A DNA stretch of 64,000 nt. Source: JALZKA01 sp963715405 (GTDB lineage Bacteria; Actinomycetota; Thermoleophilia; Solirubrobacterales; 70-9). Shown here in pieces: positions 16,440 to 24,481 of this stretch (position 1 is its first letter; the number at the start of each line of letters is the position of its first letter). The stretch covers positions 124,001-188,000 of the forward strand of contig OY970239.1 in NCBI GenBank assembly GCA_963715405.1, read 5' to 3'. Both the position numbers and the translations under genes were made by a program. The notes below the pieces were generated by a model, which saw nothing but the letters and a program-made list of their open reading frames with translations, did no database searches and was not told the origin of the DNA.

Positions 16440-16526
16440 CTCACCACATCCGTAACGCCTCGTGCCGTAAGAGGACCAAGGTGATCCGAGAACTGGGTCG
16501 CCCCGTTACCCTCATTTGAGCTAGCT

Positions 16527-18632
16527 ATGTCTTCGAGAGCACGAAAGCGCCATCAGCGCTCAAACGGCTCCATCGGCAAGAAGATCCTGCTAGGGCTCGG
16601 CGTGGTCCTGGTCGTGATCGGCATTGTCGCGGGCGCCGCTGCGGGCTGGGTCTACGACATGTGGGAAGACGCCGGGTCGATCGACGAGCAGAAGCTGATC
16701 GAACCGGGCGAGAACACGAAGGTCTACGCGGCCGACGGCTCGCTCCTGGGCATCATCGACGCGGACATCATCTCCGAGCGCGTCGAGCTCAAGGCCATCC
16801 CGAAGAACCTCCAGCAGGCCACGATCGCGATCGAGGACGAGAACTTCTACGAGCACGACGGCGTCGACCTCTCGGCGATCGTCCGAGCGACGGTGGAGAA
16901 CGTCGAGGCCGGCGAGATCGAGCAGGGCGCTTCCACCATCACGCAGCAGCTCGTCCGAAACCTCTACATCAAGAAGCCCGAGGACACGCTGGAGCGAAAG
17001 CTGACCGAGGCAAAGTGGGCCATGGAATTCGAGGAGCGCTACACGAAGGACCAGATCCTCGAGAAGTACCTCAACACCGCCACCTACGGCACCAACTCCG
17101 GCGATACAGCCGTCGGGGTCAAGTCCGCCGCGCAGATCTACTTCAACAAGGAGCTCGAAGAGCTCAACCTCGGCGAGGCGGCGCTCCTTGCCGGACTGCC
17201 GCAGGCCCCTTCTCAGTACAACCCGTTCACGAGCTCCGAAGCCGCGCTCAAGCGCCGCAACCTTGTCCTCGACGCGATGCTCGACCAGGGCTTGATCAAC
17301 GACTCCGAGCACGCGCAATGGACGAAATCGGGCCTTGGCCTTGAGCGCGGCTTCAAGTACGAGCAGTTCCGCTACCGCTACTTCTTCGACTACGTCCAGC
17401 AGGAGCTGATCGACCGCTACGGCACGAACACCGCTCGCGTCGGCGGCCTCGAGGTCCACACGACCCTCGAGCCGCACCTGCAAGACACGGCTGAGGCAGC
17501 GATCGTGAACAACTACGTGCCCTCGGGTGCCGCTGCCGCGCTCGTCTCGACCGATACCGAGACGGGCGAGATCAAGGCGATGGCGTCGTCGTCCAACTAC
17601 GACGACTCGGAGTACAACCTCGCGGCGCAGGGCCGTCGCCAGCCCGGCTCTGCGTATAAGCCGTTTGCCCTGACTGCCGCGGTCGAACAAGGCTGGGACC
17701 CCGATTCGACTTTCTACTCCGCGCCGAGCTCGATCGTGCTGAGCCCATGCACCGGCTGTGATCCGTGGCCGGTCTCAGGAGGCGGCGGTGGGTCCACCAG
17801 CCTCCGCAACGCTACCGCCAACTCGATCAACACCGTCTTCGCGCAGCTCGTGCTCGACATCGGGCCCGAGGCCATGAACGACACGGCGAAGAAGATGGGC
17901 ATCACGTCGCCGCTCCTCGACGTTCCGGCGGAGGTCCTCGGCGCTGCTGACGTATCCGTGCTCGAGATGTCCAACGCGTACGCGACGCTTGCGAACGGTG
18001 GCGTCCACCACGATCCGACCGCGATCAATCGCGTCGAGTTCCCCAACGGCGATACCGAGGAGGTCGATCCCAGCTCGGGGAAGCGGGCGTTCTCCGACGG
18101 CGTCGCCTACACGGTCGCCGACGTGATGAAGGGCGCGCTCGAGTACGGAACCGCCGCCGGCCAGGGCATCGGCTGCCCGGCATCCGGAAAGACCGGGACG
18201 ACGGAGGAGCAGTCGGACGTCTGGTTCGTCGGTTACACGCCGCACGTCTCGACCGCGGTCTGGATGGGCAACCCCGACATTCGCACCCCGATGCCCGGCT
18301 ACGGCGCCGACCTCGCGGCGCCGATCTGGCAGGACTACATGCTCGAGGCCGCAACGGAACCGTGCGACGACTTCCCTGAGCCTCAGGATCCGGCCGACCT
18401 CTCGTCGGGTTTCGGAAGCAGCTACTCGTCCACCTCCGATGACGACGTCATCAGCTCGACCGCCACCGACACGACCACCCCCGCGATAACCGACGCGGAC
18501 GGTGACGGGTACGACGATGACGCCTACCTGCCGGGAACCGGTGACGACGGTGATGGCGGCACGGAGGAGCCCCCACCCGACGACGGCGGCGGCGGTGGTG
18601 GTGGCGGCGGCGGCGAGGGCGTCGCTCCTTAG
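16527..18632 (+). CDS. bifunctional penicillin-binding protein (class A, PBP1a type)
   Basis: 701 residues. A membrane anchor (residues 19-42) is followed by a GT51 glycosyltransferase domain (about 65-240, with AIEDENFYEHDGV and STITQQLVRN) and a transpeptidase domain. The transpeptidase has SAYK (nucleophile Ser375), SIN and KTG motifs. It polymerises and cross-links peptidoglycan outside the cell. The C-terminal 80 residues are Asp/Thr/Ser-rich and end in a run of ten glycines, a flexible tail of unknown use. A TACCCT box lies 14 nt before the ATG. Confidence 0.95.
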   Translation: MSSRARKRHQRSNGSIGKKILLGLGVVLVVIGIVAGAAAGWVYDMWEDAGSIDEQKLIEPGENTKVYAADGSLLGIIDADIISERVELKAIPKNLQQATIAIEDENFYEHDGVDLSAIVRATVENVEAGEIEQGASTITQQLVRNLYIKKPEDTLERKLTEAKWAMEFEERYTKDQILEKYLNTATYGTNSGDTAVGVKSAAQIYFNKELEELNLGEAALLAGLPQAPSQYNPFTSSEAALKRRNLVLDAMLDQGLINDSEHAQWTKSGLGLERGFKYEQFRYRYFFDYVQQELIDRYGTNTARVGGLEVHTTLEPHLQDTAEAAIVNNYVPSGAAAALVSTDTETGEIKAMASSSNYDDSEYNLAAQGRRQPGSAYKPFALTAAVEQGWDPDSTFYSAPSSIVLSPCTGCDPWPVSGGGGGSTSLRNATANSINTVFAQLVLDIGPEAMNDTAKKMGITSPLLDVPAEVLGAADVSVLEMSNAYATLANGGVHHDPTAINRVEFPNGDTEEVDPSSGKRAFSDGVAYTVADVMKGALEYGTAAGQGIGCPASGKTGTTEEQSDVWFVGYTPHVSTAVWMGNPDIRTPMPGYGADLAAPIWQDYMLEAATEPCDDFPEPQDPADLSSGFGSSYSSTSDDDVISSTATDTTTPAITDADGDGYDDDAYLPGTGDDGDGGTEEPPPDDGGGGGGGGGGEGVAP

Positions 18633-18648
18633 ACCTGCGCTGGGCGCC

Positions 18649-19095
18649 TTAACCCGGGTGGCCGTTCAGCTTTCCATGGCCGTTTGAAGAAACGTCCGGA
18701 GGATCCGGAGTGGCCTCGGGCGAGTTGAGATAGCGAAGCGTGCCGTATACCGCGCCTCCCGCAGCCAGCGTGAACAGTGCGGCAAAAGGAAAGACCAGCG
18801 CGAAGTGGACGAGCAGGGTCGCGCCCGCCACAACAAGTGCAATCACGAGCGTCCGGCGGATCAGATGCTCGCCGCTCACCGTCGTGCGAAAGAAGTAGTG
18901 AGCCATGCTCGCCGAGCAGGCGACCACCGCGAGCAGGCAGGCTCCATAGAGCACTCCGAGCAGGATGTCCTCGGCGAGTGGCTGGTTGCAGTCCGGGCCG
19001 GCACACGGCGTGTCGATGGTGGAGATCACGAGGCCGCCGGGATAGAGCGCCAGGTAGGCGAAGACGAACGAGCCTGCCAGAGCGAGCCACCGCAT
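18649..19095 (-). CDS. four-helix membrane protein, unknown function
   Basis: 148 residues with four predicted membrane helices (about 2-22, 42-62, 80-100 and 103-122). A first extracytoplasmic loop holds two cysteines (TPCAGPDCNQP) that could form a disulfide, and the C-terminal tail is polar. No family recognised. It is divergent from thiL with an 18-bp gap between start codons, so the two promoters overlap. Confidence 0.7.
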   Translation of the reverse strand: MRWLALAGSFVFAYLALYPGGLVISTIDTPCAGPDCNQPLAEDILLGVLYGACLLAVVACSASMAHYFFRTTVSGEHLIRRTLVIALVVAGATLLVHFALVFPFAALFTLAAGGAVYGTLRYLNSPEATPDPPDVSSNGHGKLNGHPG

Positions 19096-19101
19096 CGCAC
19101 C

Positions 19102-19107
19102 TATTCT
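19102..19107 (+). promoter_or_regulatory. -10 box of thiL, leaderless
   Basis: TATTCT ends 6 nt before the ATG at 19114 in the narrow gap between two divergent genes. Confidence 0.4.
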
Positions 19108-19113
19108 GACCGG

Positions 19114-20133
19114 ATGCCTTCAGAGTTCGACCTGATCGCCCTTCTTCGAGAGCGACTCGAGGCGGCCGGTGTACCCGTTGCCGATCGCGTGGCGGTCGGT
19201 CCGGGAGACGACGCGGCGGTCACCGTTCCCATGGGCGCGACCGCGACGTCGGTGGATGCGATCGTCGAAGGCGTCCACTTCAGACGCTCGACCCATCCGC
19301 CCGAGGCGATCGGCCACAAGGCGCTTGCGGCAGCGCTGTCCGATCTCGCCGCGATGGGCGCGGAGCAGGGGGAGGCGTATGTCCAGCTAGGCCTTCCCGG
19401 CGACCTCTCGGAGCCCGAAGCGATCGGGATCGCCGACGGTCTCGGTGCCCTGGCCGGCGAGTGCGGTGTCGCCATCGCGGGCGGCGACGTGGTTGCGTCT
19501 CCGGTGCTCTTTCTTGCCATGACCGTGGTGGGACACGCTCAGGACCCAGCCTCGCTCGTGACAAGGGCGGGCGCGAGCCCTGGCGAAGCGCTGGTCCTGA
19601 CCGGCCGGATCGGCGGTGCCGCGGCAGGTCTCAGGCTGCTGGAGCAAGACGACCTCAAAGCGGCTCTCGAGCCGGCAACGGCCGGCGCCCTCATCGAGCG
19701 GCAGCTTCGCCCGCGTGCTTTGCTCGAGGCGGGCAGCGCCCTGAGGGCCTCGGGAGCTACGGCGATGATCGACGTCTCGGATGGCCTTGGCGCGGACGCC
19801 TCCCACCTCGCCCGCGCGAGCGGCGTGAGGCTCGAGATCGAGCTGGGCGCCGGCTTGATCGACGCCGGCGTCGAGGCCGTGGCCAACGCCGACGGTGAGG
19901 ACCCGTTCGAGTTCGCCGCCTCCGGCGGGGAGGACTACGAGCTCTTGGCGACTGTGCCTCAGGAGCGGGTTAGCGAAGCGCTGGAGGCGCTTCGCAGAAC
20001 CGCCTCGGACCCAGCCGAGATAGGCCGGGTCGAGGTCGGGGAGGGCGTGGTCCTGCGCGGCCCTAGAGGCCGCGAAGTTTCGGCTGGCGGTTTCGACCAG
20101 ATTCGCTCACGAGTTCCTGGCGAGCCCACCTGA
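19114..20133 (+). CDS. thiL: thiamine-monophosphate kinase
   Basis: 339 residues. Phosphorylates thiamine monophosphate to the cofactor thiamine diphosphate. The PurM-like fold signatures are intact: GPGDDAAV (metal and nucleotide aspartates), TSVDAIVEGVHF, SDLAAMGA, AIAGGDVVASP, MIDVSDGLGADA, and the C-terminal SGGEDYELL. The ATG at 19114 was chosen because ThiL homologues begin around EFDLIALLRERL; the longer frame upstream lies antisense to the neighbouring membrane gene. Its last 71 bases overlap an antisense small gene. Confidence 0.95.
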   Translation: MPSEFDLIALLRERLEAAGVPVADRVAVGPGDDAAVTVPMGATATSVDAIVEGVHFRRSTHPPEAIGHKALAAALSDLAAMGAEQGEAYVQLGLPGDLSEPEAIGIADGLGALAGECGVAIAGGDVVASPVLFLAMTVVGHAQDPASLVTRAGASPGEALVLTGRIGGAAAGLRLLEQDDLKAALEPATAGALIERQLRPRALLEAGSALRASGATAMIDVSDGLGADASHLARASGVRLEIELGAGLIDAGVEAVANADGEDPFEFAASGGEDYELLATVPQERVSEALEALRRTASDPAEIGRVEVGEGVVLRGPRGREVSAGGFDQIRSRVPGEPT

Positions 20134-20224
20134 TCATTCGCAGCTTGCGAAGGATCTCTTCGGCGACCAGGTTGGAGTCAACGGTGTACTCCTGCTCGGA
20201 GACCTTGGTCTTGAGGTGGCTCAT
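20063..20224 (-). CDS. 53-residue FlgM-like (anti-sigma-28 C-terminal motif) protein
   Basis: The ATG at 20224 has a ribosome-binding site (GAGG, 8 nt upstream). The product contains EYTVDSNLVAEEILRKL, which resembles the conserved C-terminal helix of FlgM anti-sigma factors (a YxVD...VA..IL..L pattern), followed by a basic tail. FlgM binds the flagellar sigma factor; standard FlgM is near 90-100 residues, so this would be a minimal form. No flagellar or sigma gene is in the window. The 3' half runs antisense over the last 71 bases of thiL, which constrains both frames. Family assignment is tentative; that it is a gene is more secure. Confidence 0.6.
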   Translation of the reverse strand: MSHLKTKVSEQEYTVDSNLVAEEILRKLRMIRWARQELVSESGRNRQPKLRGL

Positions 20225-20426
20225 GGTCGGATCCTCGTGGGGGGATGTCGGGTCGTGTTCGGTCAAGAGTCGTGGACCTAGAGAGGACTGCTGACCTCTT
20301 GATTTGTACCCGTCATCGTCGGACGGGAATCCTCCGAACATCGAACGAACGTCCATCAACCCCGAGTCTCGGGCTGCCCCCTAGCCGGCTTCTGGGTGGC
20401 CCACCCCGGTTTCTCCCAAATTTGCC

Positions 20427-22100
20427 TCAGGTTGCCCTTCTCGCCGAGAGTGCCGCGGCGACTACCGCCGCCGCCGACGCGAGCACGAAAGCGCCACCCA
20501 GCGCCTCGACTGGCCCGATTCCCCCGCCCGCCGTCAGCACCGCGAGCTGCCATGGCGCCGAGACTCCCCAGCCGAGCGCCGAGGCAACGTAGGCGAGCGC
20601 GGCGGCTAGCGGCACGGCGGCCAGCACGAGGGCTGGAACGGCGAGTTGCGCAGTGCGTGCTCCTTGGGCGCCGAGAACCGCGACCACGTGGACAAACGGC
20701 AAGAGCACCAGGGCCAGATAGGGATTGGCAAGCCAGACGACGGTGCACGCAGCCACCGAGACGAGCCCGGCCGCTCCACCCGCGGCCAAGGCGCCGGCGG
20801 AGCTAGGCACGCGGCGAAGGCCGAGTGCCCACCAGAGCCAGCCGGCCAGCGCGAGGAGAAGGAGCAGGGTCAGCGACTCGCTGATCCCGAGCTCGTATCT
20901 CGCCGGGTCGTAGGGCACGCCGCTGGAGGGGATCGCTCCCGTTACGGAAAGCCCGTAGATGCCGAGGCAGAGAGCGAGCGGGGGAAGACACCACTCGAGC
21001 GCCCAGGAGAATGAGCGCCGGGCACTTCCTCCGTCGCGCCGAGCGCGCCCGAGGACGCTTACCGCCAGCGCGGCGGGAGGCACTAGGAGCGTCAAAACCA
21101 CCAGTCCGACGCTCCAGCCGGGAACGAGGTTGTCGCCGACCCACAGGAACCTGCCGGGCCCGCTCTCGGGCGGAGCCGAGGCCGAGTCGAGGGCGGAGAC
21201 CAGGGCCAAGAGCGCGGGGCCAAAGCGTTCGATGGTGGCGGCCTCCAAGCGTTCTCGATCGGTCTCGGCGCCGGGCAGCGGCAGCTCCCCGGCCGACGAC
21301 ACGGCGATCGCGGAAAGGCCGCCGGCGATCAGCGCGGCCTGTTCCCCGGAGGCGGCTGGGATCGCGTAGCGGGCAATCTGAGCGAGGGCGCCGGTCTTTC
21401 CGGAGTTCGCCATGGCGCGGTCGCGAAGGATCTCCCCGGCGGTTCGTGCCAGGCCCACCGGTGGTCCCGAGCCTCCGCTGGACATCACGAGGTGCGGCTC
21501 GAATGGTTCGTCATAGCCGGGCTGGGAGACGACGACGGCGGCATCGACGATCGTGCGATCGGGAAGACCCTCGATCAGCTCGCGGGCGCCCTGGCCCTCG
21601 GCGCTCGCTGCGCTCGTCGAAGCGACGATGAGGGTGCGGTTGCGCTCGGCGATCGCGAGCGAGTCGACGAGCTCCAAAAGGACGCCCGTTGCCGCGGCGC
21701 TCGAGGGTGCGCCCTCCCCGTCGCGCGAATCGCGGCCTGCGAGGACGACGATCGCGTGGTCCGAGGCGCCGGGCAGCGTGAGGAGAACGTTTCGAAGCTC
21801 GATGTCCTCGCCGTCGATCGTCGTTGTTAGAGCCTGCTCGCCGAGCGTGCCCGAGACGACGGAGCCGAAGCGCTCCGCGACGAGGTCGGCGACGGCGTGG
21901 TCCCCTTCACTTCCTGGCGTTCGCTCGGCGCCGGCCGCAAGGACCTCGCGAGCCGACGCCGCCGCCTCGACGGCATCGAACTCGACGGTTCCGGGTGGCG
22001 GCTCGACCGGGTCCGGCACGCCCTGCACGGAGAACGCCAGGACGACGAGGGCCGCCAGGGTCGGCACGAACGAGAGTCGGTAGAGGCGAAGGTCTGACAT
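20427..22100 (-). CDS. M28-like membrane protein lacking the metal ligands
   Basis: 557 residues. An N-terminal signal anchor (8-25) is followed by an extracytoplasmic domain (about 40-315) with the M28 aminopeptidase layout: AGAERTPGSEGDHAVADLV, then HAIVVLAGRDSRDGEG, then AAATGVLLELVDSLA. The metal-ligand positions (H-x-D after the first strand, and the Asp of the GANDNASG-like turn) read GRD and SSAAATG, so it probably lacks peptidase activity. Seven to eight membrane helices occupy 325-557. It could be a glycosyltransferase-associated or transport-associated pseudo-peptidase; the role is unknown. Confidence 0.78.
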   Translation of the reverse strand: MSDLRLYRLSFVPTLAALVVLAFSVQGVPDPVEPPPGTVEFDAVEAAASAREVLAAGAERTPGSEGDHAVADLVAERFGSVVSGTLGEQALTTTIDGEDIELRNVLLTLPGASDHAIVVLAGRDSRDGEGAPSSAAATGVLLELVDSLAIAERNRTLIVASTSAASAEGQGARELIEGLPDRTIVDAAVVVSQPGYDEPFEPHLVMSSGGSGPPVGLARTAGEILRDRAMANSGKTGALAQIARYAIPAASGEQAALIAGGLSAIAVSSAGELPLPGAETDRERLEAATIERFGPALLALVSALDSASAPPESGPGRFLWVGDNLVPGWSVGLVVLTLLVPPAALAVSVLGRARRDGGSARRSFSWALEWCLPPLALCLGIYGLSVTGAIPSSGVPYDPARYELGISESLTLLLLLALAGWLWWALGLRRVPSSAGALAAGGAAGLVSVAACTVVWLANPYLALVLLPFVHVVAVLGAQGARTAQLAVPALVLAAVPLAAALAYVASALGWGVSAPWQLAVLTAGGGIGPVEALGGAFVLASAAAVVAAALSARRAT

Positions 22101-22129
22101 GCGGTCGATCTGGCCTTACCCTTACCAGC

Positions 22130-22180
22130 ATGAGGTTCAAGGCGGGCGATGCGGGGCTTGAGAGATCGTCGCGTGGTTGA
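22130..22180 (+). other. possible 16-residue upstream ORF before the response regulator
   Basis: An ATG at 22130, 6 nt after TACCCT, opens 16 codons whose TGA (22178) overlaps an alternative in-frame GTG start of the response regulator at 22173. It could be a leaderless translated leader that couples to the regulator. Confidence 0.3.
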
Positions 22181-22880
22181 GCCTGCGACCTCGCGCATCC
22201 TGCTCGTCGACGACGAGCCCTCGGTTCAGACGCTTCTCGCGTATCCGCTCAGAAAGGACGGCTACGACGTCGTGACCGCGACCGACGGCCGCGAGGCGCT
22301 CGATCGCTTTGCCGAGGGCCGGTTCGACCTGGTCGTGCTCGACATCATGCTCCCGAAGCTCGACGGCATCGAGGTCTGCCGCCGCCTGCGGACGAAGAGC
22401 CAGGTGCCGATCATCATGCTCACCGCCAAGGACGATGAGATCGACAAGGTCGTCGGACTCGAGATGGGGGCTGACGACTACATCACGAAGCCGTTCTCAG
22501 TCCGCGAGTTCAGGAGCCGCGTCCGCGCGGCGCTTCGGCGCGCCGAGATGGGCGGCAGGGTCTCGATCACGGAGCCGATCGTGGCGGGCGACCTCGAGAT
22601 CGACCTCGAGCGCCGCACCGTGAACGTGAGGGGCGAAAGCGTGACGCTCACGTACGTCGAGTTCGAGGTGCTGACGGCGCTCGTCTCCTCGCCGGGCAGG
22701 GTGTTCACCCGCGAGGTTTTGCTCGGGCGGCTTTGGGGGGACTCGAAGTACCGGGATCCGCGCACGATCGACGTGCACATCAGGCACCTTCGCGAGAAGG
22801 TCGAGGCCGACCCGTCGAGTCCCGAGCACCTCTTCACGGTTCGCGGCGTCGGTTACCGGTTCCGCGAAACCGAGAGCTGA
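22149..22880 (+). CDS. OmpR/PhoB-family response regulator
   Basis: Up to 243 residues. The receiver domain has the acidic pair DD (21-22), the phospho-acceptor Asp65 in VVLDIMLPKLDG, the switch Thr in MLTAKDD, and the KPFSVRE lysine. The C-terminal winged helix (about 145-240) ends in the expected FTVRGVGYRF. The start may be GTG at 22173 (235 residues), which begins nearer the receiver fold; AAGG upstream supports 22149. The kinase gene follows but is separated by a 168-bp inverted-repeat element. An HtrA protease completes the set, suggesting a cell-envelope stress response. Confidence 0.93.
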   Translation: MRGLRDRRVVEPATSRILLVDDEPSVQTLLAYPLRKDGYDVVTATDGREALDRFAEGRFDLVVLDIMLPKLDGIEVCRRLRTKSQVPIIMLTAKDDEIDKVVGLEMGADDYITKPFSVREFRSRVRAALRRAEMGGRVSITEPIVAGDLEIDLERRTVNVRGESVTLTYVEFEVLTALVSSPGRVFTREVLLGRLWGDSKYRDPRTIDVHIRHLREKVEADPSSPEHLFTVRGVGYRFRETES

Positions 22881-22883
22881 GGC

Positions 22884-23051
22884 TAGATCACTGATCCCCA
22901 TCCGAACGCACGCCCAGAGACGCACGGATACCGTCGCCGGATCGGGGCCGTGCTCCTCGCCTGTACCACCGGTACAGGCTTCGCCCCACGTCCTCGACCG
23001 GCTCGGTCCCGTGCGCCCTGGGCGCACGCCCGGACGAGGATCAGTGATCTA
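22884..23051. mobile_element. 168-bp MITE-like inverted-repeat element, or structured RNA
   Basis: The ends are perfect 14-bp inverted repeats, TAGATCACTGATCC (22884-22897) and GGATCAGTGATCTA (23038-23051), and the direct repeat AGGC sits immediately outside each (22880-22883 and 23052-23055). The interior folds almost fully. ATCCG/CGGAT pairs at 22900-22928. A long rod at 22936-23002 has stems GCCGG, TCGGGG, CGTG and a 9-bp GCCTGTACC/GGTACAGGC tip. A hairpin CGTGCGCC/GGCGCACG lies at 23010-23028. Excising 22884-23055 leaves the response-regulator stop and kinase start 4 nt apart. It encodes no protein. Each arm also contains the 11-bp dyad GATCA-N-TGATC, so it could bind a protein. No second copy is seen here. 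Confidence 0.6.
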
Positions 23052-23056
23052 AGGCG

Positions 23057-24481
23057 ATGAGGTCGGTTTTCGGCTCGGTCCGCAGCCAGCTCGTCGTCCT
23101 GTTCTCGATCATTACCGCCGCCGCGATCGGCTTCATCTACCTCTACGTCGTGCCCCAGCTGTCCTCGAGCCTCAGCGCTGAACGACTTCGCTCTTTGCGT
23201 GACGCGGCCGAAGAGCCCGCGGAGGCCCTCACCGAGGTGATCGGTCAGGGCCTTCCACAGGCGGAGCTTCAGCAGGTCGTCTTGCGACTCTCCCAGCGAA
23301 CGGGCGGCGCTCGCCTGACAGTGCTGGGCATACGAAGCGATTCACGGGGGCCACGGCCGGCGTTCGTCGTCGCCGACTCTCAGGTCGAGCGAACAGCGCT
23401 CGACCCCAGCTATCCCGCCGCGGCCACGGCGCTCGAGAGCGGCGAGGTCGCAACGGCTGTCGAGCGCGTCGGCGGCGAGAGGCTCGGGGAGACGGCGACC
23501 TCGATCCCGCTCGACGGCGAGTTGCGCTGGGTCTCGGTCCTCTCCTCACCTCTCGACGACGTCGACGACAACGTCAGCTTGATCAAGCGCCAGATCCTGA
23601 TCGCCGGACTGATCGCATTGGCGGCCGCGCTTCTCGCGGGGTTCATCGCGGCGCGTGCCCATTCCGGGCGCCTGCGCCGGCTCGAAGCGGCGGCCCAGAA
23701 CGTCGCCGACGGTGACTTCTCGACGCCGGTCCCCGTCGATTCCGAGGATGAGGTGGGGCAGCTCGCCGCGACCTTCAACGAGATGCGAGAGCGGCTTGCG
23801 CGCTTGGACGATGCCCGCAAGGAGTTCATCGCGAACGCTTCGCACGAGCTGCGCACGCCGATCTTCTCGCTCGGCGGGTTCGTCGAGCTGCTCGATGAGG
23901 ACGACCCTGATCCAGCGGCCCGAGCGGAGTTCGTTGCGACCATGCGCGAGCAGATCGACCGGCTGACGAAGCTCACCACAGACCTGCTCGACCTGTCCAA
24001 GCTGGACGCCGACGCTCTCTTGGTGCAGGTGGATCGGCTCGACCTTCGCGCGCTTGCCGAGGGGGTCGCGGCGGAGTTCGGGCCGGCCGCCGAAAGCCAC
24101 TCATCTCGCATCGATGTATCGGGCACTGGGCCTGTCGAAGCTTTAGGCGATCCTGAAAGAGTGCGGCAGATAATCCGTATCCTCATCGCGAACGCCCTCT
24201 CGCACACTCCGCAGAAGACAAGGATCACAGTGACCGCAAAGCTCCAGCAGGGGGAGCCAACCCTCACCGTTGCCGATAACGGCCCCGGGATCGACAAAGC
24301 CGTCGCACCGCGCGTGTTCGAGCGCTTCGTGACGGGCGACGAGGTGTCCGGGTCGGGCCTTGGGCTTGCGATCGCGCGTGATTTGGCTCGCCTCATGGGC
24401 GGCAGTCTGGAGCTGTCCGCCCGCACCGGGCGGACCGAGTTCATCCTTCGCCTTTCGGCGCCCGCCGAGGTTTTGGCGTGA
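23057..24481 (+). CDS. membrane sensor histidine kinase
   Basis: 474 residues. The first membrane helix is about 12-34, the extracytoplasmic sensor about 35-178, and the second helix about 179-200. A HAMP domain (200-252), a HisKA dimerisation domain with phospho-acceptor His263 (NASHELRTPI), and a catalytic HATPase domain follow. The N box falls in ILIANALSHTP, and G boxes are VADNGPGI and SGSGLGLAIAR. It should phosphorylate the regulator encoded upstream. AAGG upstream of the ATG abuts the inverted-repeat element. The stop overlaps the start of the HtrA gene (GTGA), so signalling and protease genes are coupled. Confidence 0.95.
   Translation: MRSVFGSVRSQLVVLFSIITAAAIGFIYLYVVPQLSSSLSAERLRSLRDAAEEPAEALTEVIGQGLPQAELQQVVLRLSQRTGGARLTVLGIRSDSRGPRPAFVVADSQVERTALDPSYPAAATALESGEVATAVERVGGERLGETATSIPLDGELRWVSVLSSPLDDVDDNVSLIKRQILIAGLIALAAALLAGFIAARAHSGRLRRLEAAAQNVADGDFSTPVPVDSEDEVGQLAATFNEMRERLARLDDARKEFIANASHELRTPIFSLGGFVELLDEDDPDPAARAEFVATMREQIDRLTKLTTDLLDLSKLDADALLVQVDRLDLRALAEGVAAEFGPAAESHSSRIDVSGTGPVEALGDPERVRQIIRILIANALSHTPQKTRITVTAKLQQGEPTLTVADNGPGIDKAVAPRVFERFVTGDEVSGSGLGLAIARDLARLMGGSLELSARTGRTEFILRLSAPAEVLA

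Noticed and set aside
15046..16440. 464-codon minus-strand open frame across the HAD and MscS genes
   Set aside because: It runs antisense over the MscS gene, whose protein is family-like from end to end, and then out of frame through the HAD gene; the translation is charged low-complexity sequence typical of GC-rich shadows.
16412..16519. 35-codon frame starting ATGCCGCTTTCG before the penicillin-binding protein gene
   Set aside because: No ribosome-binding site, and it contains the hairpin repeat whose second copy before dnaB has an in-frame stop, so the sequence is better read as a non-coding element.
18540..18632. Possible tandem repeat at the end of the penicillin-binding protein gene
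   Set aside because: Only a poly-Gly, GGN-rich codon run in a disordered tail; not a CRISPR or minisatellite with defined units.
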